Part shown: positions 22,699 to 31,628 of the stretch, piece by piece
Position numbering within the stretch: the first letter of the stretch is position 1
Layout of the letters: the number at the start of each line of letters is the position of its first letter
Assembly (NCBI GenBank): GCA_016219175.1
Contig: JACRCD010000039.1
Location: 62,001-126,000, forward strand
Source: Deltaproteobacteria bacterium
GTDB lineage: Bacteria; Desulfobacterota; Desulfobulbia; Desulfobulbales; SURF-16
Reading direction: 5' to 3'
Length of the DNA: 64,000 nucleotides
Translations under genes and position numbers: made by a program
Notes under the pieces: generated by a model
What the model saw: only the letters and a program-made list of their open reading frames with translations
The model's database searches: none
Told to the model about the DNA's origin: nothing

Positions 22699-23439
22699 TT
22701 AGCCTTTTTTTTCTGTTAGCAGTACCTGGCGGGCAATTCGTTGTCCTGTCCCGGTGAGAAAGGATTTGCCGATAATTTTTTCAAGCTGGGCCCGCGGCGA
22801 AGGCGCCTGCCGCTGTTCTTCGTCAAGATTGACTATGAGATCGGCATCATAGAGCACCTTGAAATTCATGGTTTCCTCTTGGCGCGGATGGTGATGGTGG
22901 CCGATGATGTCACATACCTCATCGATGAGAAGGCGGTCGGCATGCAGGCCGGTGAGTATGTCCCTGGCCACGGGGGGCCCTTCCTGGTGCTGATATCTGG
23001 CGGAACTGCTGTTGAATTTTCTCTCCGCCTCTTTGATGCCGATGTCATGCAGGTAGGCGCAGATAAGCACAACGGCAGGGTCGCCCTGTTCGGTGCGGTT
23101 GATTTCTTCCGCATAATGGGCAACCTTGCTGGCGTGCCCGATTCGTTTAAAATCCTTGCCAAAATAACGTTTCATTTCAATAGCCACCCTTTCTTTCAGG
23201 GATTGGCCGGATGATGCTTTGAGACCATCAGGCAGGGAGCCGAGACATTGTTCGGCGTGGGGGCAATAGGCCGCGCAGCCGAAATCAATCTTGGGATTCA
23301 ACATGCGGTTGCCGCAAGCCCTGCATGTTCGGCTTGAGTCATCCTTGAAAAACTCGATCAGATTCTGGCATGTTGGACATTTTACCTCGAAAATTGCCGC
23401 GCTTTCCCAGTAGCGGCTGTCCTGTCCGGGGCATTGCAT
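22699..23439 (-). CDS. HD-domain phosphohydrolase with Cys-rich N-terminus
   Basis: 246 residues. The N-terminus has zinc-ribbon-like cysteines (KCPTCQNL, RTCRACGNR), then two more cysteine clusters. The HD domain follows, with GHASKVAHYAEEI, the HD pair in YLHDIGIKEAE, IIGHHHHP and YDADLIVNLD. It is a metal-dependent phosphohydrolase of unknown substrate. It sits between hcp and the ferredoxin-like gene; similar trios exist in other anaerobes. A role in nitric oxide or redox stress is inferred from the neighbourhood only. Confidence 0.8.
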   Translation of the reverse strand: MQCPGQDSRYWESAAIFEVKCPTCQNLIEFFKDDSSRTCRACGNRMLNPKIDFGCAAYCPHAEQCLGSLPDGLKASSGQSLKERVAIEMKRYFGKDFKRIGHASKVAHYAEEINRTEQGDPAVVLICAYLHDIGIKEAERKFNSSSARYQHQEGPPVARDILTGLHADRLLIDEVCDIIGHHHHPRQEETMNFKVLYDADLIVNLDEEQRQAPSPRAQLEKIIGKSFLTGTGQRIARQVLLTEKKG

Positions 23440-23507
23440 ATCTTGCTCCTTTGGTCAAGCAGGGGGGGTGATATGATGTTTATCCTCCCCCCTGCAGCAT
23501 CTTAATG

Positions 23508-25136
23508 TTAACCGAGTATCGCTTTCAGATCCTCATCCGGGGTTGAAATGTGTTTTATGTTAAAGTTCTTGACCAGCACATCCAGCACGTTCGGGGTAAT
23601 GAAGGCAGGCAGGCTCGGCCCAAGGCGGATATCCTTGATCCCCAGATGGAACAGGGTAAGCAGGATGGCCACAGCCTTCTGCTCATACCAGGAGAGAACC
23701 ATGGAAAGAGGCAGATCATTGACCCCGCATCCGAATGCGCCTGCCAGGGCCACGGCGATCTGGATGGCGGAATAGGAGTCGTTGCACTGCCCGACATCAA
23801 GAAGACGCGGAATCCCGCCGATGTCTCCAAGCTGCTTGTCAAAGAAGCGGAATTTGCCGCAGGCCAGGGTGAGAACCACGCAGTCCTTGGGGATTTTCTC
23901 GACGAATTCCGTGTAGTAGTTACGGCCCGGTTTAGCGCCGTCGCAACCCGCCACCAGAAAGAAATGCCTGATCGCTTTCTGTTTCACCGCCTCGATCACC
24001 TTGTCCGCCACGCCAAGCACGGCATTCCTGGCAAAACCCACCATGACGGAACCTTTGTCCGTGTCGGCGGCAAAGCCTTCCATGGCCATGGCTTTATCGA
24101 TGGCCGGGCTGAAATCCTTGCCGGCAATGTGGGGCACATCCGGCCAACCCACCAATCCCGTGGTATAGAGGTTCTCCTTATAGGAATCTTTCGGCCTCTG
24201 GATGCAGTTAGTGGTCATGACGATGGCGCCGGGAAATTCGGCGAACTCCTTGCCCTGATTCTGCCAGGCGGTACCGTAATGGCCATGAAAATGAGCATAT
24301 TTTTTCAGCTCGGGATAGCCGTGGCAGGGCAGCATTTCTCCATGGGTGTAAACGTTAATGTCCTTGCCTTCAGTCTGCCGCAGGATTTGCTCCAGATCCT
24401 TGAGGTCATGGCCGGAGACGAGAATGGCCTTGCCTTTTCTGGCGCCCAGCGGCACCGTGGTCGGCACCGGATGGCCGTATGTTCCCGTGTTGCCGGCATC
24501 GAGCAGCTCCATGGCGCGGAGGTTGATTTCTCCGCATTTCAACACGAGACCTACCCACTGCTCAACGCCGAGATCCTTGCGGAGAATGGATGTCAGTCCT
24601 TCTTCGATGAAGGCATAAACCGTGTCATCTTCCTGGCCGAGGATCCTGGCATGATCGGCATAGGCCGCCACGCCTTTAAGGCCGAAGAGCAAAATGTGCT
24701 TGAGAGAGGTGATATCCGGGTTTTCATCGCTGACCGTATTTAAGGCAACCGCCTCCCCCTGCTTGATCAGGCCCGCCAAATCACCGGCCGGGACAAAATG
24801 TGCAGCGGGTTCCGTGAATTCGACATTGCCGCCTGTCGCCTTAACCTTTGCCTTTATCTCCTCCCTCAACTTGACGGCCTTATTGATCAGCACCACAAAA
24901 CGCTCGGGATCAAAGTTAACATTGGTCAAGGTTGAAAAGGTGGCCTCGCAGATAAAAAGCCCTGTTTCAGGGCTTGAAACGCTACGTTTGCGCGCTTCGA
25001 TAGCGTAAAGGGAAAGGCCTTGGGCGGCATGAATGAGAAGATCCTGCAGAGACGCCACGTCGCTGGTTTTTCCGCATACACCTATGGCTGTGCATGCCTT
25101 TCCTTTTGCCGTCTGCTCACACTGGTAACAAAACAT
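23508..25136 (-). CDS. hcp: Hybrid cluster protein (hydroxylamine reductase), class I
   Basis: 542 residues, the usual Hcp length. The N-terminal cysteine motif C3-x2-C6-x8-C15-x5-C21 (MFCYQCEQTAKGKACTAIGV, then CGK) is the class I pattern of strict anaerobes, not the x11 spacing of the E. coli type. Downstream are the hybrid-cluster regions ATFSTLTNVNFDPE, HGEMLPCHGYPELK, VAGCDGAKPG and DVGQCNDSYSA. Hcp reduces hydroxylamine in vitro and is linked to NO detoxification. A palindrome TTGAC-N4-GTCAA and a TATACT box lie upstream at the correct spacing for activation by an FNR/HcpR-type regulator. Confidence 0.97.
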   Translation of the reverse strand: MFCYQCEQTAKGKACTAIGVCGKTSDVASLQDLLIHAAQGLSLYAIEARKRSVSSPETGLFICEATFSTLTNVNFDPERFVVLINKAVKLREEIKAKVKATGGNVEFTEPAAHFVPAGDLAGLIKQGEAVALNTVSDENPDITSLKHILLFGLKGVAAYADHARILGQEDDTVYAFIEEGLTSILRKDLGVEQWVGLVLKCGEINLRAMELLDAGNTGTYGHPVPTTVPLGARKGKAILVSGHDLKDLEQILRQTEGKDINVYTHGEMLPCHGYPELKKYAHFHGHYGTAWQNQGKEFAEFPGAIVMTTNCIQRPKDSYKENLYTTGLVGWPDVPHIAGKDFSPAIDKAMAMEGFAADTDKGSVMVGFARNAVLGVADKVIEAVKQKAIRHFFLVAGCDGAKPGRNYYTEFVEKIPKDCVVLTLACGKFRFFDKQLGDIGGIPRLLDVGQCNDSYSAIQIAVALAGAFGCGVNDLPLSMVLSWYEQKAVAILLTLFHLGIKDIRLGPSLPAFITPNVLDVLVKNFNIKHISTPDEDLKAILG

Positions 25137-25184
25137 GATGTTTTTCCTCCTTGTTGAAGTATTTTGGTAAATTCTTTTAAGGAG

Positions 25185-25190
25185 AGTATA
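25185..25190 (-). promoter_or_regulatory. Candidate -10 box of the hcp promoter
   Basis: On the minus strand this reads TATACT. A start site about 7 bases downstream (near 25178) places the palindrome centre at 25219.5 about 41.5 bases upstream, the standard position for a class II FNR/CRP-family activator. Leader to the ATG is about 41 bases. Confidence 0.55.
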
Positions 25191-25212
25191 GCAAAACAGG
25201 AGGGGGAAATCC

Positions 25213-25226
25213 TTGACTTATGTCAA
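25213..25226 (-). promoter_or_regulatory. FNR/HcpR-type operator upstream of hcp
   Basis: TTGAC-TTAT-GTCAA is a perfect 5-4-5 palindrome, the form bound by the FNR/CRP family and close to motifs reported for HcpR regulators that control hcp in Deltaproteobacteria. It is centred about 41.5 bases before the start site predicted from the TATACT box. The regulator gene is not in this window. Confidence 0.7.
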
Positions 25227-25610
25227 TCGGATTTTTTTATTAAAAGTTTCCCCGGCAGTTTTTCAGCACCGGGCGCAAGCGGCCATAATCGCTTTAAAAA
25301 CCGCCTGTTACGCAAGGGAGATGGGGTTACTGAGCGACGAGAAGAATTCCTATTTTCGTAAGGCAAAAAAGATGCCGCATACATGAGTGCGGTAAAGAGG
25401 ATAAGGCCGGCCCGCCTCCACTTGATGGGTGCGGCCGGCATGAATTTTTGACACTGCGTCCCGCGAGGCATGTCGCCCAGACCGAAGAGCAGGCCGAGCA
25501 GCAAGCCAGGCACCACCGCCATGCCGGGGTATAAAAGAGAGCGATGGCCGCCTTATCCTGCCGGCCCGTAAATAAAGGGTTGCGGCCATGGGATAATCGG
25601 GAGGCGCATT
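25227..25610. other. Stretch between hcp promoter and glmS, no confident gene
   Basis: A 99-residue minus-strand frame (25223-25522) begins MAVVPGLLLGLLFGLGDMPR and has two hydrophobic runs, so a small membrane protein is possible. It has no ribosome site, its 3' end runs into the hcp operator, and the family was not recognised. It may equally be a decayed gene. No palindromic repeat or terminator was seen here. Confidence 0.3.
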
Positions 25611-27446
25611 CTACTCAACCGTAACACTTTTGGCCAGATTCCGGGGCTGGTCCACATCGCACCCCCGCAGATTGGCAATCTGATAGGAAAGAAGCTGCAA
25701 GGGAATAACGTAGAGCAGAGGGGTAAGGTCTTCATGGACATCAGGCAGACCTATCACATATTCACTGATTTCGGCAAGCCGGCTATCCGAGGCGCTGCCT
25801 ACCAGGATGATACGGCCGTGGCGGGCCTTCACCTCCTCGACGTTGGAAATAAGCTTCCCATAAACGCAGTCCCTGGGGGCCAGGGCCAGCACCGGCATAT
25901 CCCGGTCGATCAGGGCGATTGGCCCGTGTTTCAGTTCTCCCGCGGCATAGCCTTCGGCATGGATATAGGAAATTTCCTTGAGCTTTAGTGCCCCTTCCAG
26001 GGCAATGGGAAAGTTGGCGCCCCGGCCAAGGTAGAGAAAATCCCGGCTGCGAGCGAATTCATCGGCAATGACGTGTAATTTTTCCTGCAGGGAGGGCAGC
26101 ATCATTTCAATGACTCCCGGAAGGTCAACCAGGGCCGCGGCAAGTTCCTTTCTGGTCCCCGGCAAAATGGTTTCCCGCACCTGGCCCAAAAAAAGCGTCA
26201 GCAGAAAAAGGGCGGCAAGCTGGCTGGTAAAGGCCTTGGTGGAGGCAACGCCAATTTCCGGTCCTGCGTGGGTATAAATGGTGCCGTCTGATTCCCTGGT
26301 TATAGTGCTGCCCACCACATTACAGATGGCAATGACCCGCGCCCCGAGTTTTTTTGCCAGCCGCAGGCCTGCCAGGGTGTCGGCGGTCTCGCCTGACTGG
26401 GAAATGGGAATGACAATGACATCCGGCCCGAGTAAAAGTCTACGGTAGCGGAATTCCGAAGCGATATCCACCTCCACCGGCAAGCCGATCCATTTCTCCA
26501 GCCAGTATTTTGCCACCAGGGCGGCATGCCAGGAAGTGCCGCAGGCCACCAGCGAAATTCTTTTTATACCGAGCAGCTGTTCATTGGTCAGGCCGATTTC
26601 CGGCAGACTTACCAACCCTGTTTGGGGATCAAGCCGGCCCCGGAAGGTATTAAGAATAGACTGGGGCTGTTCAAAGATTTCCTTCAGCATGAAATGGCGG
26701 TACCCTGATTTTTCCGCCATGCCGGCATTCCAGTCAATATGCTGGACAGTTTTTTCCACCCGGGTTCCGTCATCAAGACGGAACACCCGGAGGGTATTGG
26801 CCTGGAGCACCGCCATCTCGCCGTCGTCAAGGAAGATGATCTCTCTCGTGTAAGGAAGAAGCGCCGGGATGTCAGAGGCCATGAAGGAACCTGTCTCGTG
26901 CACCCCCAAGACGAGAGGGCTTTGAAAGCGGGCCGCCACCAGCACATCAGGTTGTTTGCGCCACATGACACCAAGGGCAAAGGAACCTTCCACCTCGCGC
27001 ACCGCCTGGCGTACTGCTTCGGCCAGATCGTCCCGCAGGTGATCCTCGATCAGGTGAGCAAGAACCTCGGTGTCGGTCTGTGAGGTGAAGACATGGCCTT
27101 CAGCTCGCAATTTTTCGCGCAGGGTCTGAAAGTTCTCAATGATGCCGTTGTGCACCACGACCAGGTCTCCACTGCAGTCGCTGTGCGGATGGGCATTGGC
27201 CTCGGAAGGAGGGCCATGGGTGGCCCAGCGGGTGTGGCCGAGACCAACGCAGCTGTCGGTCAGCACCTTGTCCATCACCTCTTCCAGGTTGGCCAGTTTG
27301 CCCTCGCAGCGGTATTTATGCAGCCTGTCATCCTGCAGAAAGACAAGCCCGGCGGAATCGTATCCTCGATATTCAAGTCTTTTCAAGCCTTCCAGAAGGA
27401 TAGGGACGACTCGGCGCTGTCCGATATAACCAACTATGCCACACAT
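25611..27446 (-). CDS. glmS: Glutamine-fructose-6-phosphate aminotransferase
   Basis: 611 residues, full length. The N-terminal glutaminase starts MCGIVGYIGQR with Cys2 as nucleophile and includes HTRWATHGPPSEANAHPH. Two SIS sugar-isomerase domains follow (ISLVACGTSWHAALVAKYWL, SQSGETADTLAGLRLA), ending in PRNLAKSVTVE. It makes glucosamine-6-phosphate for peptidoglycan, lipopolysaccharide and capsule precursors. It precedes the exopolysaccharide cluster but is separated from it by a palindromic element at 27462-27625. No glmS ribozyme was recognised in the leader. Confidence 0.98.
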   Translation of the reverse strand: MCGIVGYIGQRRVVPILLEGLKRLEYRGYDSAGLVFLQDDRLHKYRCEGKLANLEEVMDKVLTDSCVGLGHTRWATHGPPSEANAHPHSDCSGDLVVVHNGIIENFQTLREKLRAEGHVFTSQTDTEVLAHLIEDHLRDDLAEAVRQAVREVEGSFALGVMWRKQPDVLVAARFQSPLVLGVHETGSFMASDIPALLPYTREIIFLDDGEMAVLQANTLRVFRLDDGTRVEKTVQHIDWNAGMAEKSGYRHFMLKEIFEQPQSILNTFRGRLDPQTGLVSLPEIGLTNEQLLGIKRISLVACGTSWHAALVAKYWLEKWIGLPVEVDIASEFRYRRLLLGPDVIVIPISQSGETADTLAGLRLAKKLGARVIAICNVVGSTITRESDGTIYTHAGPEIGVASTKAFTSQLAALFLLTLFLGQVRETILPGTRKELAAALVDLPGVIEMMLPSLQEKLHVIADEFARSRDFLYLGRGANFPIALEGALKLKEISYIHAEGYAAGELKHGPIALIDRDMPVLALAPRDCVYGKLISNVEEVKARHGRIILVGSASDSRLAEISEYVIGLPDVHEDLTPLLYVIPLQLLSYQIANLRGCDVDQPRNLAKSVTVE

Positions 27447-27461
27447 AAATTACCTCATATT

Positions 27462-27625
27462 TGATGGCGTCGCAAAAAGTCCGATCTACTGCGTTGCAGG
27501 TTTTTTTCAGGACCTCGACATACCATATGTATTGTCGAGCCCCTGAAAAAAATACCGCGCCTTGTATATCAAACTTTTGTGCTTAGCCATCTGATTGTCT
27601 TTCCTGACTTTTTACGAGTTCATCA
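27462..27625. repeat. 164-bp palindromic (MITE-like) element
   Basis: Terminal arms 27462-27482 (TGATGGCGTCGCAAAAAGTCC) and 27605-27625 (reverse complement TGATGAACTCGTAAAAAGTC, then A) match at 16 of 21 positions. Inner arms also pair: TTTTTTTCAGGACCTCGACA on the left against TGTCGAGCCCCTGAAAAAAA on the right, around a CATATG centre. The whole insert fills the gap between glmS and the sugar transferase. No coding capacity. Resembles dispersed non-autonomous repeats common in deltaproteobacterial genomes. Confidence 0.7.
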
Positions 27626-27652
27626 TATTCCGTTGACTTAAAAAACCGCGGA

Positions 27653-29041
27653 TTATCTCGCGCCTTTCTGAGACAGGACGGTCTTTATGGTTTGGAATAT
27701 GATCCACAGATCCATCTGCAGAGACAAATTTTTAATATAGTAGAGGTCATACTCAAGTTTACGCAAGGCGTCCTCCTCGGAGGCGCCGTAAGGATAGCAT
27801 ATCTGGGCCCAGCCGGTGATACCCGGCTTGACACTGTGCCGCAACGCATAATAGGGTATTGTCCTGGTGAGCTGCTCCACAAAAACGGGTCGTTCCGGTC
27901 GCGGACCGACAAAGCTCATCTCACCCTTTAAGACATTCCACATCTGGGGAATTTCATCAATGCGCACTTTACGGATAAAGCCGCCATAGCGGGTGACCCT
28001 GGTGTCATTTTCCATGGCCCAGACAGGACCGTTTTTTTCCGCATCGCTGCGCATGGAGCGGAATTTTATCACATTAAAAACCTTGCCCTTCTCACCGACC
28101 CGATCCTGCTTATAAAAAACCGGCCCGGGGGATTCCAATTTGATGATAACGGCGCTGATCAGGGTAACCGGCAAGGAAACAAGCAAACCGGCAAAAGATA
28201 GAGCAATATCAAGGAATCTTTTGATAAAGGTGCTCCAGCGGCTTAATTGAAAACCGGATGAATAGATAAGCCAGGACGGATTAACCTTTTCAACCATGAT
28301 CTTGCCGGTAAGACCTTCATAAAAGGTGACGCCGTTTTCGATGGAGATCCCCTGCATTTTACACTGCAGCAGCTCCTGGACCGGGGTCTTGCCGCGGGCA
28401 TCATCAAGTGCGACAACGACTTTTTCCACTTTGTGTTTCTGGCATAGGCGGGGAAGCTGTTCCATTTCCGCCACCACGGGTATGTGCTCAGGAATCGGGC
28501 TGGCAGGATTTTTTTTGCTGCCTATGAAACTGACAATCTTATAGCCTGAATCACGTTTCCCTTCAATTTCGGTAAAGATTCTAGTCGCAAGCGCGCCCGC
28601 GCCCAGAACCACCACCGGTTGGACGAACATTTTTCTGTCAAGCGCCTTGTTGTAAACAAAACGCCAGAGGAAAATACTGGCGCAGATGGCTCCATAGCCG
28701 GTCCAGAAGACCCGGGAGGAAATCATGATGATCGGGAAAAAATAATAGACAAAGGCAAGGACAATGCAGCCAACCCCGAAGGCCTGCATGATCCGGGCAA
28801 GAACCTCCGCAGCCGCAACCTTGCCGCTTAAATCGTAGAGATCAAAAAAGTAGAAAGAGAGCTGAAAAATCATGGTGACCAGCAAAGCGCGCATGCCGTA
28901 AAGAAAAGCGACCTCACTGTAAAGATGCGGCCCTCTGAATAGATAATAGACGGTATTGACAGTCAGAAAAATAAGAAATCCCTCGCCGAGGAAAAAAAAG
29001 ACATTTCTGGCTGGATAATACTGTTTCAGGATAAACGGCAT
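27653..29041 (-). CDS. Polyprenyl-phosphate sugar-1-phosphate transferase (XrtA/EpsH-associated type)
   Basis: 462 residues. The N-terminal half has about four membrane segments, then a CoA-binding-like Rossmann region (QPVVVLGAGALATRIFTEIE). The C-terminal bacterial sugar transferase domain contains KRFLDIALSFAGLL, ESPGPVFYKQDRVG, VIKFRSMRSDAEKNGPVWA and PGITGWAQI. It starts exopolysaccharide repeat-unit assembly by putting the first sugar phosphate on undecaprenyl phosphate at the inner membrane. The sequence style fits the exosortase-system-associated subgroup (TIGR03013), and the next genes fit the same system. Confidence 0.92.
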   Translation of the reverse strand: MPFILKQYYPARNVFFFLGEGFLIFLTVNTVYYLFRGPHLYSEVAFLYGMRALLVTMIFQLSFYFFDLYDLSGKVAAAEVLARIMQAFGVGCIVLAFVYYFFPIIMISSRVFWTGYGAICASIFLWRFVYNKALDRKMFVQPVVVLGAGALATRIFTEIEGKRDSGYKIVSFIGSKKNPASPIPEHIPVVAEMEQLPRLCQKHKVEKVVVALDDARGKTPVQELLQCKMQGISIENGVTFYEGLTGKIMVEKVNPSWLIYSSGFQLSRWSTFIKRFLDIALSFAGLLVSLPVTLISAVIIKLESPGPVFYKQDRVGEKGKVFNVIKFRSMRSDAEKNGPVWAMENDTRVTRYGGFIRKVRIDEIPQMWNVLKGEMSFVGPRPERPVFVEQLTRTIPYYALRHSVKPGITGWAQICYPYGASEEDALRKLEYDLYYIKNLSLQMDLWIIFQTIKTVLSQKGAR

Positions 29042-29047
29042 TGGCGG

Positions 29048-29920
29048 TTAATAGTCTTCTGAATAATATTTATAATATCCTTCGCCCTGCAATCTCTTAT
29101 CGAGGATGTTCATTTCAAAGGCATTAAAGACCACGCCGAGAATTTTTTCGCGGCCAATCTGCTCAGCAATTTTTTTTACCTGTTCGCGGCCGGACTCTCC
29201 CCACCTGACCACCAGGATTACCTTGTCAACATGCTGGGCCAGGACCGCAGTCTCCGAAGCAGCCTGGGCTGGGGGACTGTCGAGGATGATGAAGCGGTCA
29301 TCGTATCTGCTGACAACTTCCTTAAGCAGGTTGGACATCCCCTGGGATGCCAGGAGTTCAGAGGGATTTTCCGGTGGCGTTCCCGCCGGGATAAGGGAAA
29401 GCCGGTCAAGCCCGGTTTTATGTATCAAACTGGTCAGATCCTCTCCCATACGCAGATGATCAACCAGTCCGGACCCCTGGCTTTCAATGCCGAAAAAACG
29501 GGCCAGACCGGGACGGCGCAAGTCGCAATCAACCATCAGGACATGCTGGCCGACACCCTGCGCCATAATAACCCCCAGATTAGCGCAGACGAAACTTTTA
29601 CCCTCGGCGGGGGAGGCGCTTGTCACCAGGATCGAGCGCGGGGGTTGCCCATCGGCAGGATGAAGAATCCTGGCGCGAAGCCGCCTGAAACTTTCAGCCA
29701 CCCCCGGAAAATCCTCGAGTGCCGCCGCCAGTCTCGCATCCCAGCCCCTGCCGGCCGCATAATGTAAAACAGGCGGCTGCGGTCTGGTCTTCCGGGACCG
29801 AACATTGCTATTTTTGGCCGGCTGGGCCTCAATATGGAGGTCATTTTCAGCAACAACCGTTTCTTCGGCCGGCTTGATATCGGCCCCGGCTTTTGCAAGC
29901 GCCTTGAACACCTTTCCCAC
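29048..29920 (-). CDS. Bacterial tyrosine autokinase (CpsD/CapB type)
   Basis: 290 residues with a GTG start at 29920. Walker A region VTSASPAEGKSFVCANLG, Walker A' and B regions VLMVDCDLRRPGLARFFG, and a second acidic motif FIILDSPPAQ. The C-terminus carries the expected tyrosine cluster (GEGYYKYYSEDY). It is a cytoplasmic BY-kinase that partners with a Wzz-type membrane protein, here encoded by the next gene upstream, and controls polymer length and export. The spacing of six bases to the sugar transferase gene supports one operon. Confidence 0.93.
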   Translation of the reverse strand: MGKVFKALAKAGADIKPAEETVVAENDLHIEAQPAKNSNVRSRKTRPQPPVLHYAAGRGWDARLAAALEDFPGVAESFRRLRARILHPADGQPPRSILVTSASPAEGKSFVCANLGVIMAQGVGQHVLMVDCDLRRPGLARFFGIESQGSGLVDHLRMGEDLTSLIHKTGLDRLSLIPAGTPPENPSELLASQGMSNLLKEVVSRYDDRFIILDSPPAQAASETAVLAQHVDKVILVVRWGESGREQVKKIAEQIGREKILGVVFNAFEMNILDKRLQGEGYYKYYSEDY

Positions 29921-29933
29921 TCTATTTATTCTC

Positions 29934-31532
29934 CTACAGTATTATCATTCCCTGCTTCCAGAGATAACCGGCTGCCGCCACAATAATCGTCACCGAGACC
30001 AACAGGAGCACCCCCCAGACAATCTGCCAGACCTTTCGTTTTTGCACTTCGGGCTTCGTATAAATATTGGGAATGGCGCAGAGTACCGGCACGCCAAGAA
30101 ACGTTTCCAGTTCGGATGGATCCTTAAATGAGGTCCCCAAAAGTTCCAGCCCCAAGGCCAGCCCCCCGCCAATACCCAACCCTAACCCCACCGCCATCAA
30201 CATAATTTTCTTAAAATCAGGCTTGAAGGGCTTTTCCGGGAAATGCGCGGGGTCAACAATTTTAAATTGACTCCCTTTCTGGCGCTTTTCCAGGCTTTGC
30301 GCCGACTCTGCCTGCAGGCTCTGGCCCACCAACCCCTGATAGTGATTGCTCAACTGCTCATAATCCCTGGTCAAGGCTGCCCACTCAGCCTCCCGGACAG
30401 GAGCGGCCTCCACCCAGCCCTGATACCTGTCGATCTGTTTTCTTATCTCCGCCCGTTCTTGTTTCAGCCGGTCAATATTGAACTCCAGATTGTTCAGCTG
30501 CTGCTTCAGCTGTTCCAGCTGCGGATCAATGTATGGCTGATTTGCTGCCTTTTCCCCTTCGCCCTCCGGCGTGGATGTCTCTCCCTTCTGTCCCATTCCC
30601 GCGGCATGCTCCGCTTCAAGGTCCTCCAGAAGTTTTTTCACCCTCCGCACCTCGGGATGCTTGTCCGTATAACGGGCCTCAAGGCTTTGCAGCTCAGTGC
30701 GCAGCTGGCTGATCTGCGCCAGGGGCCCGCTTTGCTGCTGTGCGCCCTGCGGAACAGGAAGAATCGGGCTGAGACCCTGCAGCTGCTGACCCAGCAGCTC
30801 TTGCCGTAAAGAAATTTGCTCCTGAACCATGACCTTGGTCCGTTCCAGGTCCTGGGCGCTCACCTGATTATTCTGGTACTGTTCCTGCAGGGCATTGAGC
30901 CGGGTCATATTATTGGTGAGCTGAGCCGGCATTTCATTGTAATATTGCAGTTTATAGTCCCGCATCACCCCTTCTTTCTGGTCCAGAGCCTCCTTGGCCA
31001 TGCGCAGTTCATCCTGCACATAGGCTGAAGTTTCTGAGGCCCGCTCTTCCCGGTAGCGCAGGTTTTCTTCAATAAATTTAGCGGCAATGGCATTGGTCAC
31101 CCGCAGGACTTTTTTCGGATCTCCACCCTGATAGGAAACCTTGAAAATATCCCCTCTCTCCTGGCTGATTTCAATATGCTTGTCCCGCATGAGATCAACT
31201 ACATCCTCCATGGGAAGACTCGCGCGCAGATCGCTATAAAGATCAAACTCCTTGATCAACGCCTCAAGGCTGCTGCGGCTGGTGATCTGCTGGCTCACCG
31301 TGGCAACGACTTCCTGGGTTCGAGACCGGACATCATCGGGAGACATGGCGGTTGGATTAACCTGCTGCCGTTGATACTGAATGAGCGACAGGCATTGGTA
31401 GACCTTAGGCGTTTTCAGATAGACCCCCAAGCCTACAACGGCAGAGAGGAGAAGAAAAGAAACGACCAACTTCTTCCGCCGCAGGAAGATGTCTACATAC
31501 TTTTTAATAAGCTGTCGCTGTTGCTGATCCAT
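29934..31532 (-). CDS. Wzz/GumC-type polysaccharide chain-length determinant
   Basis: 532 residues. Transmembrane segments near the N-terminus (KLVVSFLLLSAVVGLGVYL) and C-terminus (about 450-470 and 505-525) flank a large periplasmic part. That part has long coiled coils (about 165-310 and 330-375) and the PVREAEWAALTRDYEQL region typical of this family. It acts with the tyrosine kinase downstream and the outer-membrane export protein. Similar to the exosortase-associated chain-length proteins (TIGR03007). Confidence 0.9.
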   Translation of the reverse strand: MDQQQRQLIKKYVDIFLRRKKLVVSFLLLSAVVGLGVYLKTPKVYQCLSLIQYQRQQVNPTAMSPDDVRSRTQEVVATVSQQITSRSSLEALIKEFDLYSDLRASLPMEDVVDLMRDKHIEISQERGDIFKVSYQGGDPKKVLRVTNAIAAKFIEENLRYREERASETSAYVQDELRMAKEALDQKEGVMRDYKLQYYNEMPAQLTNNMTRLNALQEQYQNNQVSAQDLERTKVMVQEQISLRQELLGQQLQGLSPILPVPQGAQQQSGPLAQISQLRTELQSLEARYTDKHPEVRRVKKLLEDLEAEHAAGMGQKGETSTPEGEGEKAANQPYIDPQLEQLKQQLNNLEFNIDRLKQERAEIRKQIDRYQGWVEAAPVREAEWAALTRDYEQLSNHYQGLVGQSLQAESAQSLEKRQKGSQFKIVDPAHFPEKPFKPDFKKIMLMAVGLGLGIGGGLALGLELLGTSFKDPSELETFLGVPVLCAIPNIYTKPEVQKRKVWQIVWGVLLLVSVTIIVAAAGYLWKQGMIIL

Positions 31533-31628
31533 GAAAATGTATTATTGAGATTTTTTTATACTGATTGATTAAATCGGAAACGGGCAAATATCATTCCCGT
31601 GAGCAAGCGTTCATAACGCTGGCGCTCG

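Noticed and set aside
23550-24743. Long open frame antisense to hcp
   Set aside because: The hcp gene is certain; the antisense frame has no start signal or recognisable domain.
25223-25522. Small membrane protein gene between hcp and glmS
   Set aside because: Hydrophobic start but no ribosome site, overlaps the hcp operator and no family recognised; kept only as a remark on the stretch.
27447-27652. glmS ribozyme or riboswitch upstream of glmS
   Set aside because: The leader consists mostly of a dispersed palindrome and does not show glmS ribozyme core features; such ribozymes are mainly in Firmicutes.
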